From: Chitinophagaceae bacterium
Lineage (GTDB): Bacteria; Bacteroidota; Bacteroidia; Chitinophagales; REEL01
Reading direction: 5' to 3'
Length of the DNA: 41,276 bases
Assembly (NCBI GenBank): GCA_007695095.1
Contig: REEL01000086.1
Span: forward strand, 1-41,276
Of the stretch, positions 24,364 through 32,883 are shown in pieces. The position numbers and the translations under genes are program-made. A model generated the notes under the pieces. It ran no database searches. It was not told the origin of the DNA and saw only the letters and a program-made list of their open reading frames with translations. Numbering within the stretch: position 1 is the first letter of the stretch; each line of letters starts with the position of its first letter.

Positions 24364-27069
24364 TTATTGATGAATTTCAAGAGTAGCACCGGAGGTTGTT
24401 TGAACTTCCAAATGTCCACCATTTGTGGTGTTAATGTCTAAAGTATAACAATTTGCATTATTCCCTGCATGTATAACAGGGTTATTGGGAGTTCCACCCG
24501 GAATAACTACCGGCGAGGAGGATGTTGGGACGCTGACTTTATCCCAATTACAGGCTTCATGCCAATCATCGTTGATACTGCCTGTCCATGTCCAGATACC
24601 CGCAGGACCACCCGGGGTACCTCCGGGAGTGACTGTTACAGCTACACAAGAAGACCAGCAATTATTAGCTCCCAGAGCATTAAAGTAAAAAGTGCCACCG
24701 GATGTTACGTTAAAAGTTCCACTAAGCGGATTAGCCGTGCTGGTTCCGCAGGAAGTTCCCTGATAGTAATATGTAACACCGCTTGGAGGTGTTGGGAATG
24801 TTATTGAAGCTCCACTGCAATCTTCTACTACAGTTGGATCCGGAGGAGCCGGAACTATGCTAAATTCCCAGATTGAAAAGCTACTGGTACTTGAACCATC
24901 GTTCGTCGGGTCAAAGTAAGCACCTCCACCCGGGTCTGTAGCCGGTAAAGTTGTTGACCAGGTTGGAGATGTATAATAAAGTCTGTTTTCAAATGGTGTA
25001 TAAGCTATTTTAGGCCTTGAAGAGTTTTCTCCAATATATGATGACCATATAGCCTGATAGTTTGAGTTAAATCTCATCATGAAATTCGAGCCAAAGCTTG
25101 GAGATGTTTGATTATAAAAACCACTGTATGGAATAGCTATAGCATTATTTGTGCGGGCTGATAAAATAAAGTCTCCGCAATCAGTAAGAATTGGATCCCA
25201 AATAAAGTCTCCACCTCCATCATGCCCCCAATAGGTAGCCCATTGGCGCGCACCACTGTTGTTAAACTTTAAAATATAACTGTTGAAATTATCAAAACTG
25301 CCTCCACCACCTGAAGCATTGGCAGGGGCTGTAGTTTTGTTATAAGCGCCGGACATGCTTTGAGTTGGGAAGTTGATACTGTTTGTACTTCCGGTAATAA
25401 TAATATTGTCACTGTTGTCTGTAATGATTTGCAACCCGTTACCAAATGATGAACGTGTACCATCATTATGTGCTCCTCCATACATGGTATTCCACATCAT
25501 GGCACCATTTTGATTAAAACGGGTTATCATTAAGTCAATTCCACCGGCATTAAACATTTGATTATAAGCACCGGACATGCTCATTAGTCTTTCATTTGTA
25601 GCATTACTGGATGAATTCCATGTTGACTCAGTTACTATATAAATATGATTATTGCTATTAAATGCTATGTTTGAATTGCTTTGAGATCCGGGGCCACCAA
25701 GAAATGTTCCCCAGATTTGATTGTATGAACTATTAAGTAATAAAATAAACACCTCCCAGCCACCTCCACTAGTTGATTGATTATAAGCACCAGACCTAAA
25801 CATTACCGGAGGGTTTCCAAAATCATAGGTATTATATACAATTCCAACCAATCCACTATTGCTGATTGCTATACTGGGATGAGCTGAGGAATGTCCACCA
25901 ATATTTGTAGAGTGAAGTAATGATCCGGTATTTCTGTTAAACCTCAGGTAAAAAGGTCTTTGTTGTGCAGTATTTTCAAAATAACCACCCCCGTTAACCA
26001 GTGGCATTTCAGTACTACCACTACTGCCAACTATGTGTAATATATTACCGTGTATAGCCATCGGACTGGTTCCTAAAGCCCAAACTGTACCTGTTCCTCC
26101 AAAATATGTAGCCCATTCTAAAGCTCTGTTTGCATCAAATTTTGCTATATAAGCATCAATGTTTCCTCCAAATGCTTGCTGATAAGAACCTCCGGGTCCG
26201 ACTACAGGATAGTCTGTTGAAGGTGAAGATATTGCATGAGTACTTGCAAGTAAAAACATATTACCATCTTCATCAGCTACTATATTGTTTCTCTCCATAG
26301 AACCGGCACCGGAAGCTGTTTCAAAATATGTTGCCCAGGTAAGTGTTGGGTCAATTGTCAGTTTTTCAAAATAATCTGCATCAGTTTTGAAACCAATCAC
26401 TCCATCATTTAAAACATATTCAACTGTGACTTGCTGCTCTTTATCTCCATTAATAAACGAAACAGGAATATCCTCAATGATTTCTTCAAAAAGTGTAGAA
26501 ATATATACTTTGCCGTCTCTTAAACTTATACCTTTCGCACCCTCGTAATTAAGTTGCACATCTTCAATATTTGCACCCTTATGGAGAATGATATCATATT
26601 TTATTCCGGATTCTAGTTGATAAAAAACGATATCAATATGGTCATATACATTTTTGTATCTGATTTGATTAAAGGTATTTACTCCTTCAATTAGCTGTTT
26701 ATTAAGGTAAAAGTTCTTATAGTGACTATTTTTCCCTTCACCGATGATCTCAACATTTTTATTTGCATTTAAAAAGCGCAAATCAATTCTATGCATAGTT
26801 GTTTGAAGCAATGGAATCAGACTGTCGATTTTGTCTTGTTGTCCTTCATATTCCGTAAAATCAAAATCTTCCAATTGTCCGAAGTTGTAAACGACTCTAT
26901 CTTTCTCAAAAAATAAAGCGGCATTATTAGTCCCGTATGAAAATGCAACCTGAGGTTGTAATTCCAGTTTTTTATTCATCACTTGCCCTGAATTTTCAAT
27001 AAACTGGGCTTTTGAAGTTAGATTTAGAATAAAAAAAGATATAAAAAGTAAAACTAAATGTTTTGTCAT
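24364..27069 (-). CDS. DUF7948/SBBP-type secreted propeller protein
   Basis: A 901-residue exported protein (signal ends SKAQ, residue 21). It starts with the DUF7948-type domain (FIENSGQVMNKKLELQPQVAF; about 22-245, ending TIDPTLTWATYFETA). A beta-propeller of SBBP-like repeats follows (about 245-740): each repeat pairs a 'WATYFGG/WGTFLGG' strand with a 'SGAYNQ' turn, seen as SGAYNQ, SGAYNQM and SGAYNKT about 74 residues apart. Then come a Cys-containing Ig-like region and a final WTWTGSINDDWHEACNWDKVSVPT module. Proteins of this kind usually end in a T9SS sorting domain; here the product stops at TLEIHQ without one. It is presumed to lie at the cell surface; function unknown. Confidence 0.82.
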   Translation of the reverse strand: MTKHLVLLFISFFILNLTSKAQFIENSGQVMNKKLELQPQVAFSYGTNNAALFFEKDRVVYNFGQLEDFDFTEYEGQQDKIDSLIPLLQTTMHRIDLRFLNANKNVEIIGEGKNSHYKNFYLNKQLIEGVNTFNQIRYKNVYDHIDIVFYQLESGIKYDIILHKGANIEDVQLNYEGAKGISLRDGKVYISTLFEEIIEDIPVSFINGDKEQQVTVEYVLNDGVIGFKTDADYFEKLTIDPTLTWATYFETASGAGSMERNNIVADEDGNMFLLASTHAISSPSTDYPVVGPGGSYQQAFGGNIDAYIAKFDANRALEWATYFGGTGTVWALGTSPMAIHGNILHIVGSSGSTEMPLVNGGGYFENTAQQRPFYLRFNRNTGSLLHSTNIGGHSSAHPSIAISNSGLVGIVYNTYDFGNPPVMFRSGAYNQSTSGGGWEVFILLLNSSYNQIWGTFLGGPGSQSNSNIAFNSNNHIYIVTESTWNSSSNATNERLMSMSGAYNQMFNAGGIDLMITRFNQNGAMMWNTMYGGAHNDGTRSSFGNGLQIITDNSDNIIITGSTNSINFPTQSMSGAYNKTTAPANASGGGGSFDNFNSYILKFNNSGARQWATYWGHDGGGDFIWDPILTDCGDFILSARTNNAIAIPYSGFYNQTSPSFGSNFMMRFNSNYQAIWSSYIGENSSRPKIAYTPFENRLYYTSPTWSTTLPATDPGGGAYFDPTNDGSSTSSFSIWEFSIVPAPPDPTVVEDCSGASITFPTPPSGVTYYYQGTSCGTSTANPLSGTFNVTSGGTFYFNALGANNCWSSCVAVTVTPGGTPGGPAGIWTWTGSINDDWHEACNWDKVSVPTSSSPVVIPGGTPNNPVIHAGNNANCYTLDINTTNGGHLEVQTTSGATLEIHQ

Positions 27070-27125
27070 CTATCTGTTATTTAAAGAAATGTACTATAAA
27101 AATTTTTAAAAAAATCGACAAGCTT

Positions 27126-29021
27126 TTACTCTGTCAATAATGATCTAAACTCAGGATTATCCATCATTATCTCAATCAATTTTCTCTGTAGTTTGATTTC
27201 AGATTGTATTTCAGCTACTACTTCAGTGAGAGCTGCATATTGACTATTGCCGTATTGTATCATTTCCTGCTGCTCTTTTATAGCTTCGATTAATAAGGCC
27301 ACTAAAACAGAATAATGGACAGATTTTATTCCCTCTTCATCTGCATCTACCACTTCAGGAAGAATTTTTTCAACTTCTTGTGCAATTAATCCGATTTGCA
27401 ACCCTTTTTCCTGATTTTCAACAGAAGATTTTTCATTCCATGTATATGAAACGCCTCTTAGAGCCAGCACTTTTGCCAAAGATTCTTTTAGGTCGTTTAT
27501 ATCATCCTTTAGTCTTTCATCTGAGGATTCTGTAATTCCGTCAGAACGAATTCTGCCGTTAACATGTAATCTGTAGGATGGATTGGTGTTGCTGATTCCA
27601 ACATTCCCATTGTCACGTATGGTAATACGTTCATTTAAGGTTCCTGTATTACTTACATAAAAACTTAATCCCGCATTGTATCTTGCAGTTGTTGAGTACC
27701 AGCCTGTTCCGGCAGTATTATAGTTTTTAGTGGCAATTTTCGCATATACATAATCCTGAGAGCTGCCGGTATAGTGAAAGTCAATTGCTTTTATTTCAGT
27801 GCCACCAACAGCCATACCATCAGTGACTCCACCTGCATTTCTATTGTCAGTATGGTCGAATCTGACATTACCGCTGTTACTTCCTCCAACTAAGTGTAAT
27901 GTAGCTTGAGGAGCTGCATTGCCTATACCAATATTACCATTGTTTAAAATGGTCATTACCTCATCACCGTCAGCTGTTATTCTATAAGCAGTACCTTGAA
28001 AATTCCATCTCGGACTTCCGCTTAAAGTAAAAGTAGTGGAAGCCCCACCTAAAGGCTCTATAAGCATACTTCCTGCACTGGTTTGAACTTTAAAATTGCC
28101 CTCTACATGCAATCTTTCATCCGGAGAGCCGGTTCCAATACCAACATTTCCGGAGTTTTTATTATAAATATTATTTCCGTTTTGATTCCACTTACTATCA
28201 TCAAATGGAGGAACACCTGTTAAATCTGACCAAGGTATAGTAGGTGTAACAGATAGAACTCCATTGTTATTAGATCTTACATATCCGCTAGATAATGCTC
28301 TTACCCTTAGATTTCCTTGCACATCTAATCTTTCAGTAGGTGAAGTTACACCTATACCTACATTACTATTTGAGCCTCTCATATATATCCAGCTACCGGA
28401 TTGTGCATTTCTGAATTCTATATCTCTGCTACTTTCGCTGGTTTCAAAATAATACGGACTCCCATAATCATATCCAAGCTCTAAAGTATGTCCTGTGTTA
28501 TAGCCATGCCATCTAAACATAGTATAACTTTGACCGCTACTAATGCTTCCGTCACCACGGTGAATAATAATGTTGCCCGGTTCAATTCTTAGATTCCCAT
28601 CAATATTCGTGTTGCCACTTATATCTAATGGGTAAGAGGGAGACATGTTTCCAATTCCCACGAAACCATTGTTCATTAAGGCAATTCTGTTTTGGTTATT
28701 GGAAGTAAGAAAAAACGAATGATTGGAAAAAGTACCAATTCTTCGATCACTGCCAACCATTCTAATATTTCCACCTATATTAAGCCGTTCACTTAATGTA
28801 GTGGTACCAATACCGGTTCTCTGATCATCCCGAACAATAAACATGGAAGTACCGGAACTGTTAATAATTTCAAAACCTTTACTGGATGCTGTGTTTCCTG
28901 TTGTCCTAATCTCTAATTTTGCATCAGGTGCAGCCGTCCCAACTCCAACATTTTGAGCTGTTGAGTATTTGCAAATAGTAATAAAAATTAAAGAGAGGAA
29001 TAAAAAGTAAATCTTTTTCAT
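27126..29021 (-). CDS. Surface fibre-like protein with S74 chaperone domain
   Basis: A 631-residue exported protein (signal ends YSTAQ). It consists of repeated NVGIGxxxPxxxLxVxG strands (for example NVGIGVTSPTERLDVQG, NVGIGTGSPDERLHVEG, NVGISNTNPSYRLHVNG) that resemble the beta-rich shaft of trimeric fibres, and a C-terminal S74 domain (about 495-600) with the Ser-Lys dyad in ESSDERLKDDI (Ser near 499) and GLIAQEVEKILPEVVDAD, then a coiled-coil tail. Its S74 domain is closely similar to that of the protein at 23114-24337, so the two are paralogues sharing a C-terminal module. No phage structural gene lies nearby, which favours a bacterial surface role. It is 56 bases upstream of the DUF7948 gene. 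Confidence 0.85.
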   Translation of the reverse strand: MKKIYFLFLSLIFITICKYSTAQNVGVGTAAPDAKLEIRTTGNTASSKGFEIINSSGTSMFIVRDDQRTGIGTTTLSERLNIGGNIRMVGSDRRIGTFSNHSFFLTSNNQNRIALMNNGFVGIGNMSPSYPLDISGNTNIDGNLRIEPGNIIIHRGDGSISSGQSYTMFRWHGYNTGHTLELGYDYGSPYYFETSESSRDIEFRNAQSGSWIYMRGSNSNVGIGVTSPTERLDVQGNLRVRALSSGYVRSNNNGVLSVTPTIPWSDLTGVPPFDDSKWNQNGNNIYNKNSGNVGIGTGSPDERLHVEGNFKVQTSAGSMLIEPLGGASTTFTLSGSPRWNFQGTAYRITADGDEVMTILNNGNIGIGNAAPQATLHLVGGSNSGNVRFDHTDNRNAGGVTDGMAVGGTEIKAIDFHYTGSSQDYVYAKIATKNYNTAGTGWYSTTARYNAGLSFYVSNTGTLNERITIRDNGNVGISNTNPSYRLHVNGRIRSDGITESSDERLKDDINDLKESLAKVLALRGVSYTWNEKSSVENQEKGLQIGLIAQEVEKILPEVVDADEEGIKSVHYSVLVALLIEAIKEQQEMIQYGNSQYAALTEVVAEIQSEIKLQRKLIEIMMDNPEFRSLLTE

Positions 29022-29255
29022 ATTAAATTGATTATATGGTGAAGTATATATCCTAGATACTAACTTAATACATTTTTTAAAAAGTGTAAAATTTAATTCG
29101 GCTATATTTACGCTCTGTAAATAATTAATTTTACGATTCTGAAAATAAAAAGGTTCTAATTATTAAGCTTTTATAATTTTTTTGTAAGAAAATTGTAATA
29201 GTTTTTACGCTCTGCTAATTCTAAATTTAAGTAACTTTATACTTAAAGTTTTATA

Positions 29256-30773
29256 ATGAAAAAAAATAGGAACCAGTTTTTAGAGGAATTATTTAATACA
29301 CTATCTAAGCAGGAAAAAAGGTGGATAAGCCACAAAATTAAAGAAGCTAAAACTGAAGATACAAAATTCGTAAATTATTATTTTGACAGTTTTCTGAAGA
29401 ATTCAAAAACTAATGTAAATTTTAATGAGAAGCAAATTCATAATTACAGAAATAAGATTTACAGTTTTGCAATTGATGAACTGCTGATTTACAATCGCAA
29501 AAGTGATTATTTGGATCATCTGCGATCTGAAATTAGTAAAGCTCGTTTGCTGTACCAAAAATCCCTGCTTAGTCAGGCCGAGGTAATTTTATTAAAAACA
29601 TTAAAAAAAGCCAGGCTGAATGAATGGTTTATACAGGAATATGAAATACTGGTTTTATTGGAATCTATTCTGATTAAAAAAGGTGAAAATTCAGGTAAGT
29701 TTATTAACTCTGAAGAGTTTATGATGCGGTTGAATGAATTAGAGAAAGATAAACTTGCAGCTATTGAAAAATGTAAAAGCGAGGCTGAACTTGAAACCTT
29801 AAAAAATAAAATTTTTGTTCAAATACGTATTGACAGGTTTAGTAACAATAATAGGCTAAAAGAGGAGTTTCCTAATATTTCAATATTAGAAAAAGAGCAG
29901 TATCCCCGTACAAAAGAAAGTTTTCGTTTAAATCTCATTTATCACTCAATTTTAGGCATTTATCTTATTTCAATAGGTAAAGAGGAAGAATCAATCAGCC
30001 ATTTTAAAAAGATACTGGATATTTTTGATGAAAATGAGGTGCTGTTTGAACTAATGAAGCCAACTCATGAAATCTACTTGTATAACTATATTTTAAATGC
30101 GCACAGAATCAAAAAGTATGACGATTATTTTCATTTAAAAATGGAGTATTTAAAAGCTTTATCTGATGAAAAACCGGAAATGAAAGTATCTTTTCATTGC
30201 ATGAATTTGATTTGGAAAAGTACGATTGTTGATGTAAATGGTCTTCAAAATGCGATTAAGGAAGCAACCCTAGATTATAAAAATAAAAAGTTTGAATTCC
30301 CCGGCATTTATTTGGAAATGGATTTCTACTTTGATTTATGTACTTCAAACTTACTAATCAATAATATGGAGGAGGCGCTTAATTGGCTGAATCAAATCTT
30401 GAATCATGATAACTGTAAAAAAGTGATGGACTTATATTCAATAGCACGAATAATGCAAATTATTTTACACTATGAAATGGGAAATGTCATCTATCTGCAA
30501 TCACTAATTCCATCTGTACAAAAAAGCTTTCAAAAAAGAGATAAAGTATATGAAGTAGAAAAGCTTATGGCTACTTACATTTTAAAAATTGTAAAAAGCA
30601 AAACAAAGCAACAAAATTCAATGTTTAAAGATTTACATGATAAGCTAAAAATTCTGGAAAACTCAGAAAGTGAGAGTCAAATCATGAATTATTTTAACTT
30701 TACAGATTGGACGGAATCTAAAATAAGCGGGTTAAGTTTTTTGGAAACTGTTAAAAAGCAAACAAACAATTAA
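29256..30773 (+). CDS. Unrecognised cytoplasmic helical-repeat protein
   Basis: A 505-residue protein without a signal peptide or membrane segment. It is Lys/Glu/Asn-rich and almost wholly helical. The start MKKNRNQFLEELFNTLSKQEKRWISHKIKEA recalls Bacteroidota proteins that open with 'L..LSk.EKr.f' and continue with TPR-like helical pairs. TPR-like helices are suggested at AEVILLKTLKKARLNEWF, YLISIGKEEESISHFKKILDIF and NNMEEALNWLNQILNHD. No catalytic motif is seen. A scaffold role is possible, but no function is assigned. The 234-base gap before it has no exact promoter match. Confidence 0.7.
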   Translation: MKKNRNQFLEELFNTLSKQEKRWISHKIKEAKTEDTKFVNYYFDSFLKNSKTNVNFNEKQIHNYRNKIYSFAIDELLIYNRKSDYLDHLRSEISKARLLYQKSLLSQAEVILLKTLKKARLNEWFIQEYEILVLLESILIKKGENSGKFINSEEFMMRLNELEKDKLAAIEKCKSEAELETLKNKIFVQIRIDRFSNNNRLKEEFPNISILEKEQYPRTKESFRLNLIYHSILGIYLISIGKEEESISHFKKILDIFDENEVLFELMKPTHEIYLYNYILNAHRIKKYDDYFHLKMEYLKALSDEKPEMKVSFHCMNLIWKSTIVDVNGLQNAIKEATLDYKNKKFEFPGIYLEMDFYFDLCTSNLLINNMEEALNWLNQILNHDNCKKVMDLYSIARIMQIILHYEMGNVIYLQSLIPSVQKSFQKRDKVYEVEKLMATYILKIVKSKTKQQNSMFKDLHDKLKILENSESESQIMNYFNFTDWTESKISGLSFLETVKKQTNN

Positions 30774-30831
30774 AGTAAAAAATACCTTAAAAGTTATTTA
30801 AACGTTGGATACATTGAAATCTTTATTTTCA

Positions 30832-30860
30832 TTGTAGTTCATACTTTATTAATAAATTTG
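30832..30860 (+). promoter_or_regulatory. Bacteroidota-type promoter for the QCHFCG gene pair
   Basis: TTG at 30832-30834 and TAAATTTG at 30853-30860 fit the consensus, with an 18-base spacer, 25 bases before the ATG at 30886. This is one of the two best promoter matches in the window. Confidence 0.6.
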
Positions 30861-30885
30861 CGATTTCTAAATTTTAATTTTTTCT

Positions 30886-31356
30886 ATGAGCATACTGCGA
30901 TTTAAACTAAATATATTAACTGCATTTATTTTTTCATTTTTAGTTGTTTTGGACTCTGCCATAGCACAGCAATCTCATGACCCTACTCACAGGCGAATTG
31001 ATTCTGAATATTGGCAGGCTTTAGCCGGATTGAATTATGTTTTCAGAGATGGGCAGTGGGTCCCGGAATTTAATGAAACTATGCTTGAGCTTGAAGGGCA
31101 GGAAATAACTTTAAGAGGTTATATCGTTCCTTTTGATCATGGTAATAGATTTGATAATTTTGGTTTGTCAGTTTTGCCAATTGCTCAATGTCATTTTTGT
31201 GGTCGCGGGGATATACCGGAAATAGTGGAAGTAATGGCTAACAAAAGAATTTGGTTTACTACTCGCCCAATTACAATACGCGGTAGACTTCGATTAAATT
31301 ATACTGATGAAGACAGAATGAGTTTTATTCTTTGGGATGCAGATGAATCAGATTAA
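30886..31356 (+). CDS. Exported DUF3299-like protein with QCHFCGxG motif
   Basis: A 156-residue protein with a signal peptide (cleavage near AIAQ, residue 28). The domain (about 65-150) reads LELEGQEITLRGYIVPFD, then VLPIAQCHFCGRGDIPEIVEV and ITIRGRLRLN...FILWDADE. The 'leg..i.l.GYivP.d' opening and central Cys pair resemble the DUF3299 family, thought to have a small beta-barrel fold; the assignment is tentative. The CHFC pair could bind a metal or form a disulphide. The following gene encodes a paralogue with the same core, and its possible upstream start (31337) would overlap this gene by 20 bases, so they form an operon. Confidence 0.72.
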   Translation: MSILRFKLNILTAFIFSFLVVLDSAIAQQSHDPTHRRIDSEYWQALAGLNYVFRDGQWVPEFNETMLELEGQEITLRGYIVPFDHGNRFDNFGLSVLPIAQCHFCGRGDIPEIVEVMANKRIWFTTRPITIRGRLRLNYTDEDRMSFILWDADESD

Positions 31357-31441
31357 ACAGAAACATTCTAAAGTTTTTGAAGCATTTTTTAACTTTGTCC
31401 ACTTAGTTTTTACAAAGTTTTTTCAAAAAATAAAAATCGGT

Positions 31442-32110
31442 ATGTCCGGCCTAAAGGTATTTTCATTGATTTTTCAAAAAATAAAAGTTGCCGGTAATTC
31501 TCCACTTTTTTTGTTAACCCTTTTTGCATTTTCAACATTTTCCTGCTCTGATAGTTCTAAAGATTTTGTTAGTGAAACAGAAACTTTGAGTTACACTAAG
31601 CCCAAAAGATTGACGGACGGACCTGTTTTACAAAGAGATTCAATGGCAATTTTTTTAGACAGATCTTCTACTTTTAATTTTGAAGCCGATACCACTAATC
31701 CATTATGGATTCAGCATGATACATCATTATTGCATCAAGCAGTGATGACACCGGTTTGGGATATTTTAAATTTACTGGAATATGAGAGAGAGTATATAAA
31801 CGGAACACCCTGGTATGTGCCCAGATTTCCCCGTGAAATCAGAGAATTAGAAGGAACAGTAATTGAATTAAAAGGATACATGGTTCCAATGGATCCGGGT
31901 ATCATGCACGATAATTTTTTGATAAGTGTATTGCCTTTGATGCAATGTCATTTCTGTGGACAAGGCGGAATACCTGAAATGGTTGAAGTCTTTTCTAACA
32001 GACAAATTCGATATACAGAAAGTATAATTAGTATAAAAGGCCGGCTACGATTAAATGATTCTGACGAAAAGCATTTTACATTTATTCTTGATGAGGCCTC
32101 TTTACTTTAA
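31442..32110 (+). CDS. Lipoprotein paralogue with QCHFCGxG motif (DUF3299-like)
   Basis: A 222-residue lipoprotein from the ATG at 31442 (lipobox FSC, Cys35). An in-frame ATG at 31337 would give 257 residues, overlapping the previous gene by 20 bases, but would put 69 residues before the Cys, too long for a signal. The C-terminal domain repeats the neighbour's: LEGTVIELKGYMVPMDPG, VLPLMQCHFCGQGGIPEMVEV, ISIKGRLRLN...FILDEA. Compared with its neighbour it has an extra segment of about 80 residues between the lipid anchor and the domain, ending NGTPWYVPRFPREI. The product pair probably works together in the envelope, one lipid-anchored and one soluble. Confidence 0.72.
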   Translation: MSGLKVFSLIFQKIKVAGNSPLFLLTLFAFSTFSCSDSSKDFVSETETLSYTKPKRLTDGPVLQRDSMAIFLDRSSTFNFEADTTNPLWIQHDTSLLHQAVMTPVWDILNLLEYEREYINGTPWYVPRFPREIRELEGTVIELKGYMVPMDPGIMHDNFLISVLPLMQCHFCGQGGIPEMVEVFSNRQIRYTESIISIKGRLRLNDSDEKHFTFILDEASLL

Positions 32111-32132
32111 AAAAACATCTGATTTAAGCTGA

Positions 32133-32828
32133 TTAAGATCTCTTATTGAATTCAGCTTTAATGATGTCTCCAAATTCACTCCAGTAAGAACCTTCCGGTA
32201 ATACTTTAATTATCACTTTTTCCTTTTTTACGGGATGAACAAACTCCAGTTTTAAAGCATGCAGGTAAATTTGATTTTTATCATCAGCTTTTTGACCGCC
32301 ATATTTTACATCACCTAAAATGGAATTTTTATTTTGAGATAATTGAGCTCTTATTTGATGAGATCTGCCAGTTTCAGGGTAAACCGCTAACAGGCTTTTA
32401 CCATGCAAATTACCTAAAAGTTTATATCGCAAAATGGCTTCTTTACTATCTTTTTTTTCTTTGTTGAAGGCTTTTACTGTATTTTTCTCATTATCTTTTA
32501 CTAAAAAATGTTTTAGTGTTCCTTCAGTTTCTTTCGGAAATCCATGCACTATAGCAAGATAAGTTTTTTTTACTTCTTTATTTCTGAATAATTCCTGCAT
32601 CCGGGTAAGTCCTTTGGATGTTCTGGCAAATAAAATAACACCGCTCACAGGGCGATCAAGTCTGTGAACAACACCTAAAAACACATCTCCCGGTTTGTTG
32701 TATTTCTTTTTAATATAGTCTTTAACGTTTTCACCTAAAGGCATATCCCCACTACTGTCTCCTTGTGATAATTCACCTGATTTCTTTTGAATAGCAATGT
32801 AGTGATTGTCCTCATATAAAACTTTCAT
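32133..32828 (-). CDS. RluA-family pseudouridine synthase
   Basis: Isomerises uridine to pseudouridine in RNA. A 231-residue single-domain member lacking the N-terminal S4 domain, so closer in size to RluA/TruC-like enzymes than to RluC/RluD. The catalytic block is GVVHRLDRPVSGVILFART with D58. Later motifs are KTYLAIVHG, GRSHQIRAQLS (RxHQIR) and LHALKLEFVHP. The target site (23S rRNA or tRNA) cannot be told. It lies 55 bases downstream of bioA on the same strand and could share its transcript; the convergent lipoprotein gene ends 22 bases away. Confidence 0.92.
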   Translation of the reverse strand: MKVLYEDNHYIAIQKKSGELSQGDSSGDMPLGENVKDYIKKKYNKPGDVFLGVVHRLDRPVSGVILFARTSKGLTRMQELFRNKEVKKTYLAIVHGFPKETEGTLKHFLVKDNEKNTVKAFNKEKKDSKEAILRYKLLGNLHGKSLLAVYPETGRSHQIRAQLSQNKNSILGDVKYGGQKADDKNQIYLHALKLEFVHPVKKEKVIIKVLPEGSYWSEFGDIIKAEFNKRS

Positions 32829-32883
32829 ATTTCGATTTTTTGAATCTTGCGTTAATTGATAAAATTACTCTAAGTTTTCGAAC

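Noticed and set aside
24469-24807. Open frames on the plus strand across the 3' part of the propeller gene
   Set aside because: They are antisense shadows of a strongly supported gene; their composition (Gly, Arg, Thr, Cys) merely mirrors its Gly/Pro/Thr-rich codons.
23114-29021. Prophage origin for the S74-domain proteins
   Set aside because: No capsid, portal, terminase, integrase or lysis gene is present, each protein has a secretion signal, and neighbours are bacterial envelope genes.
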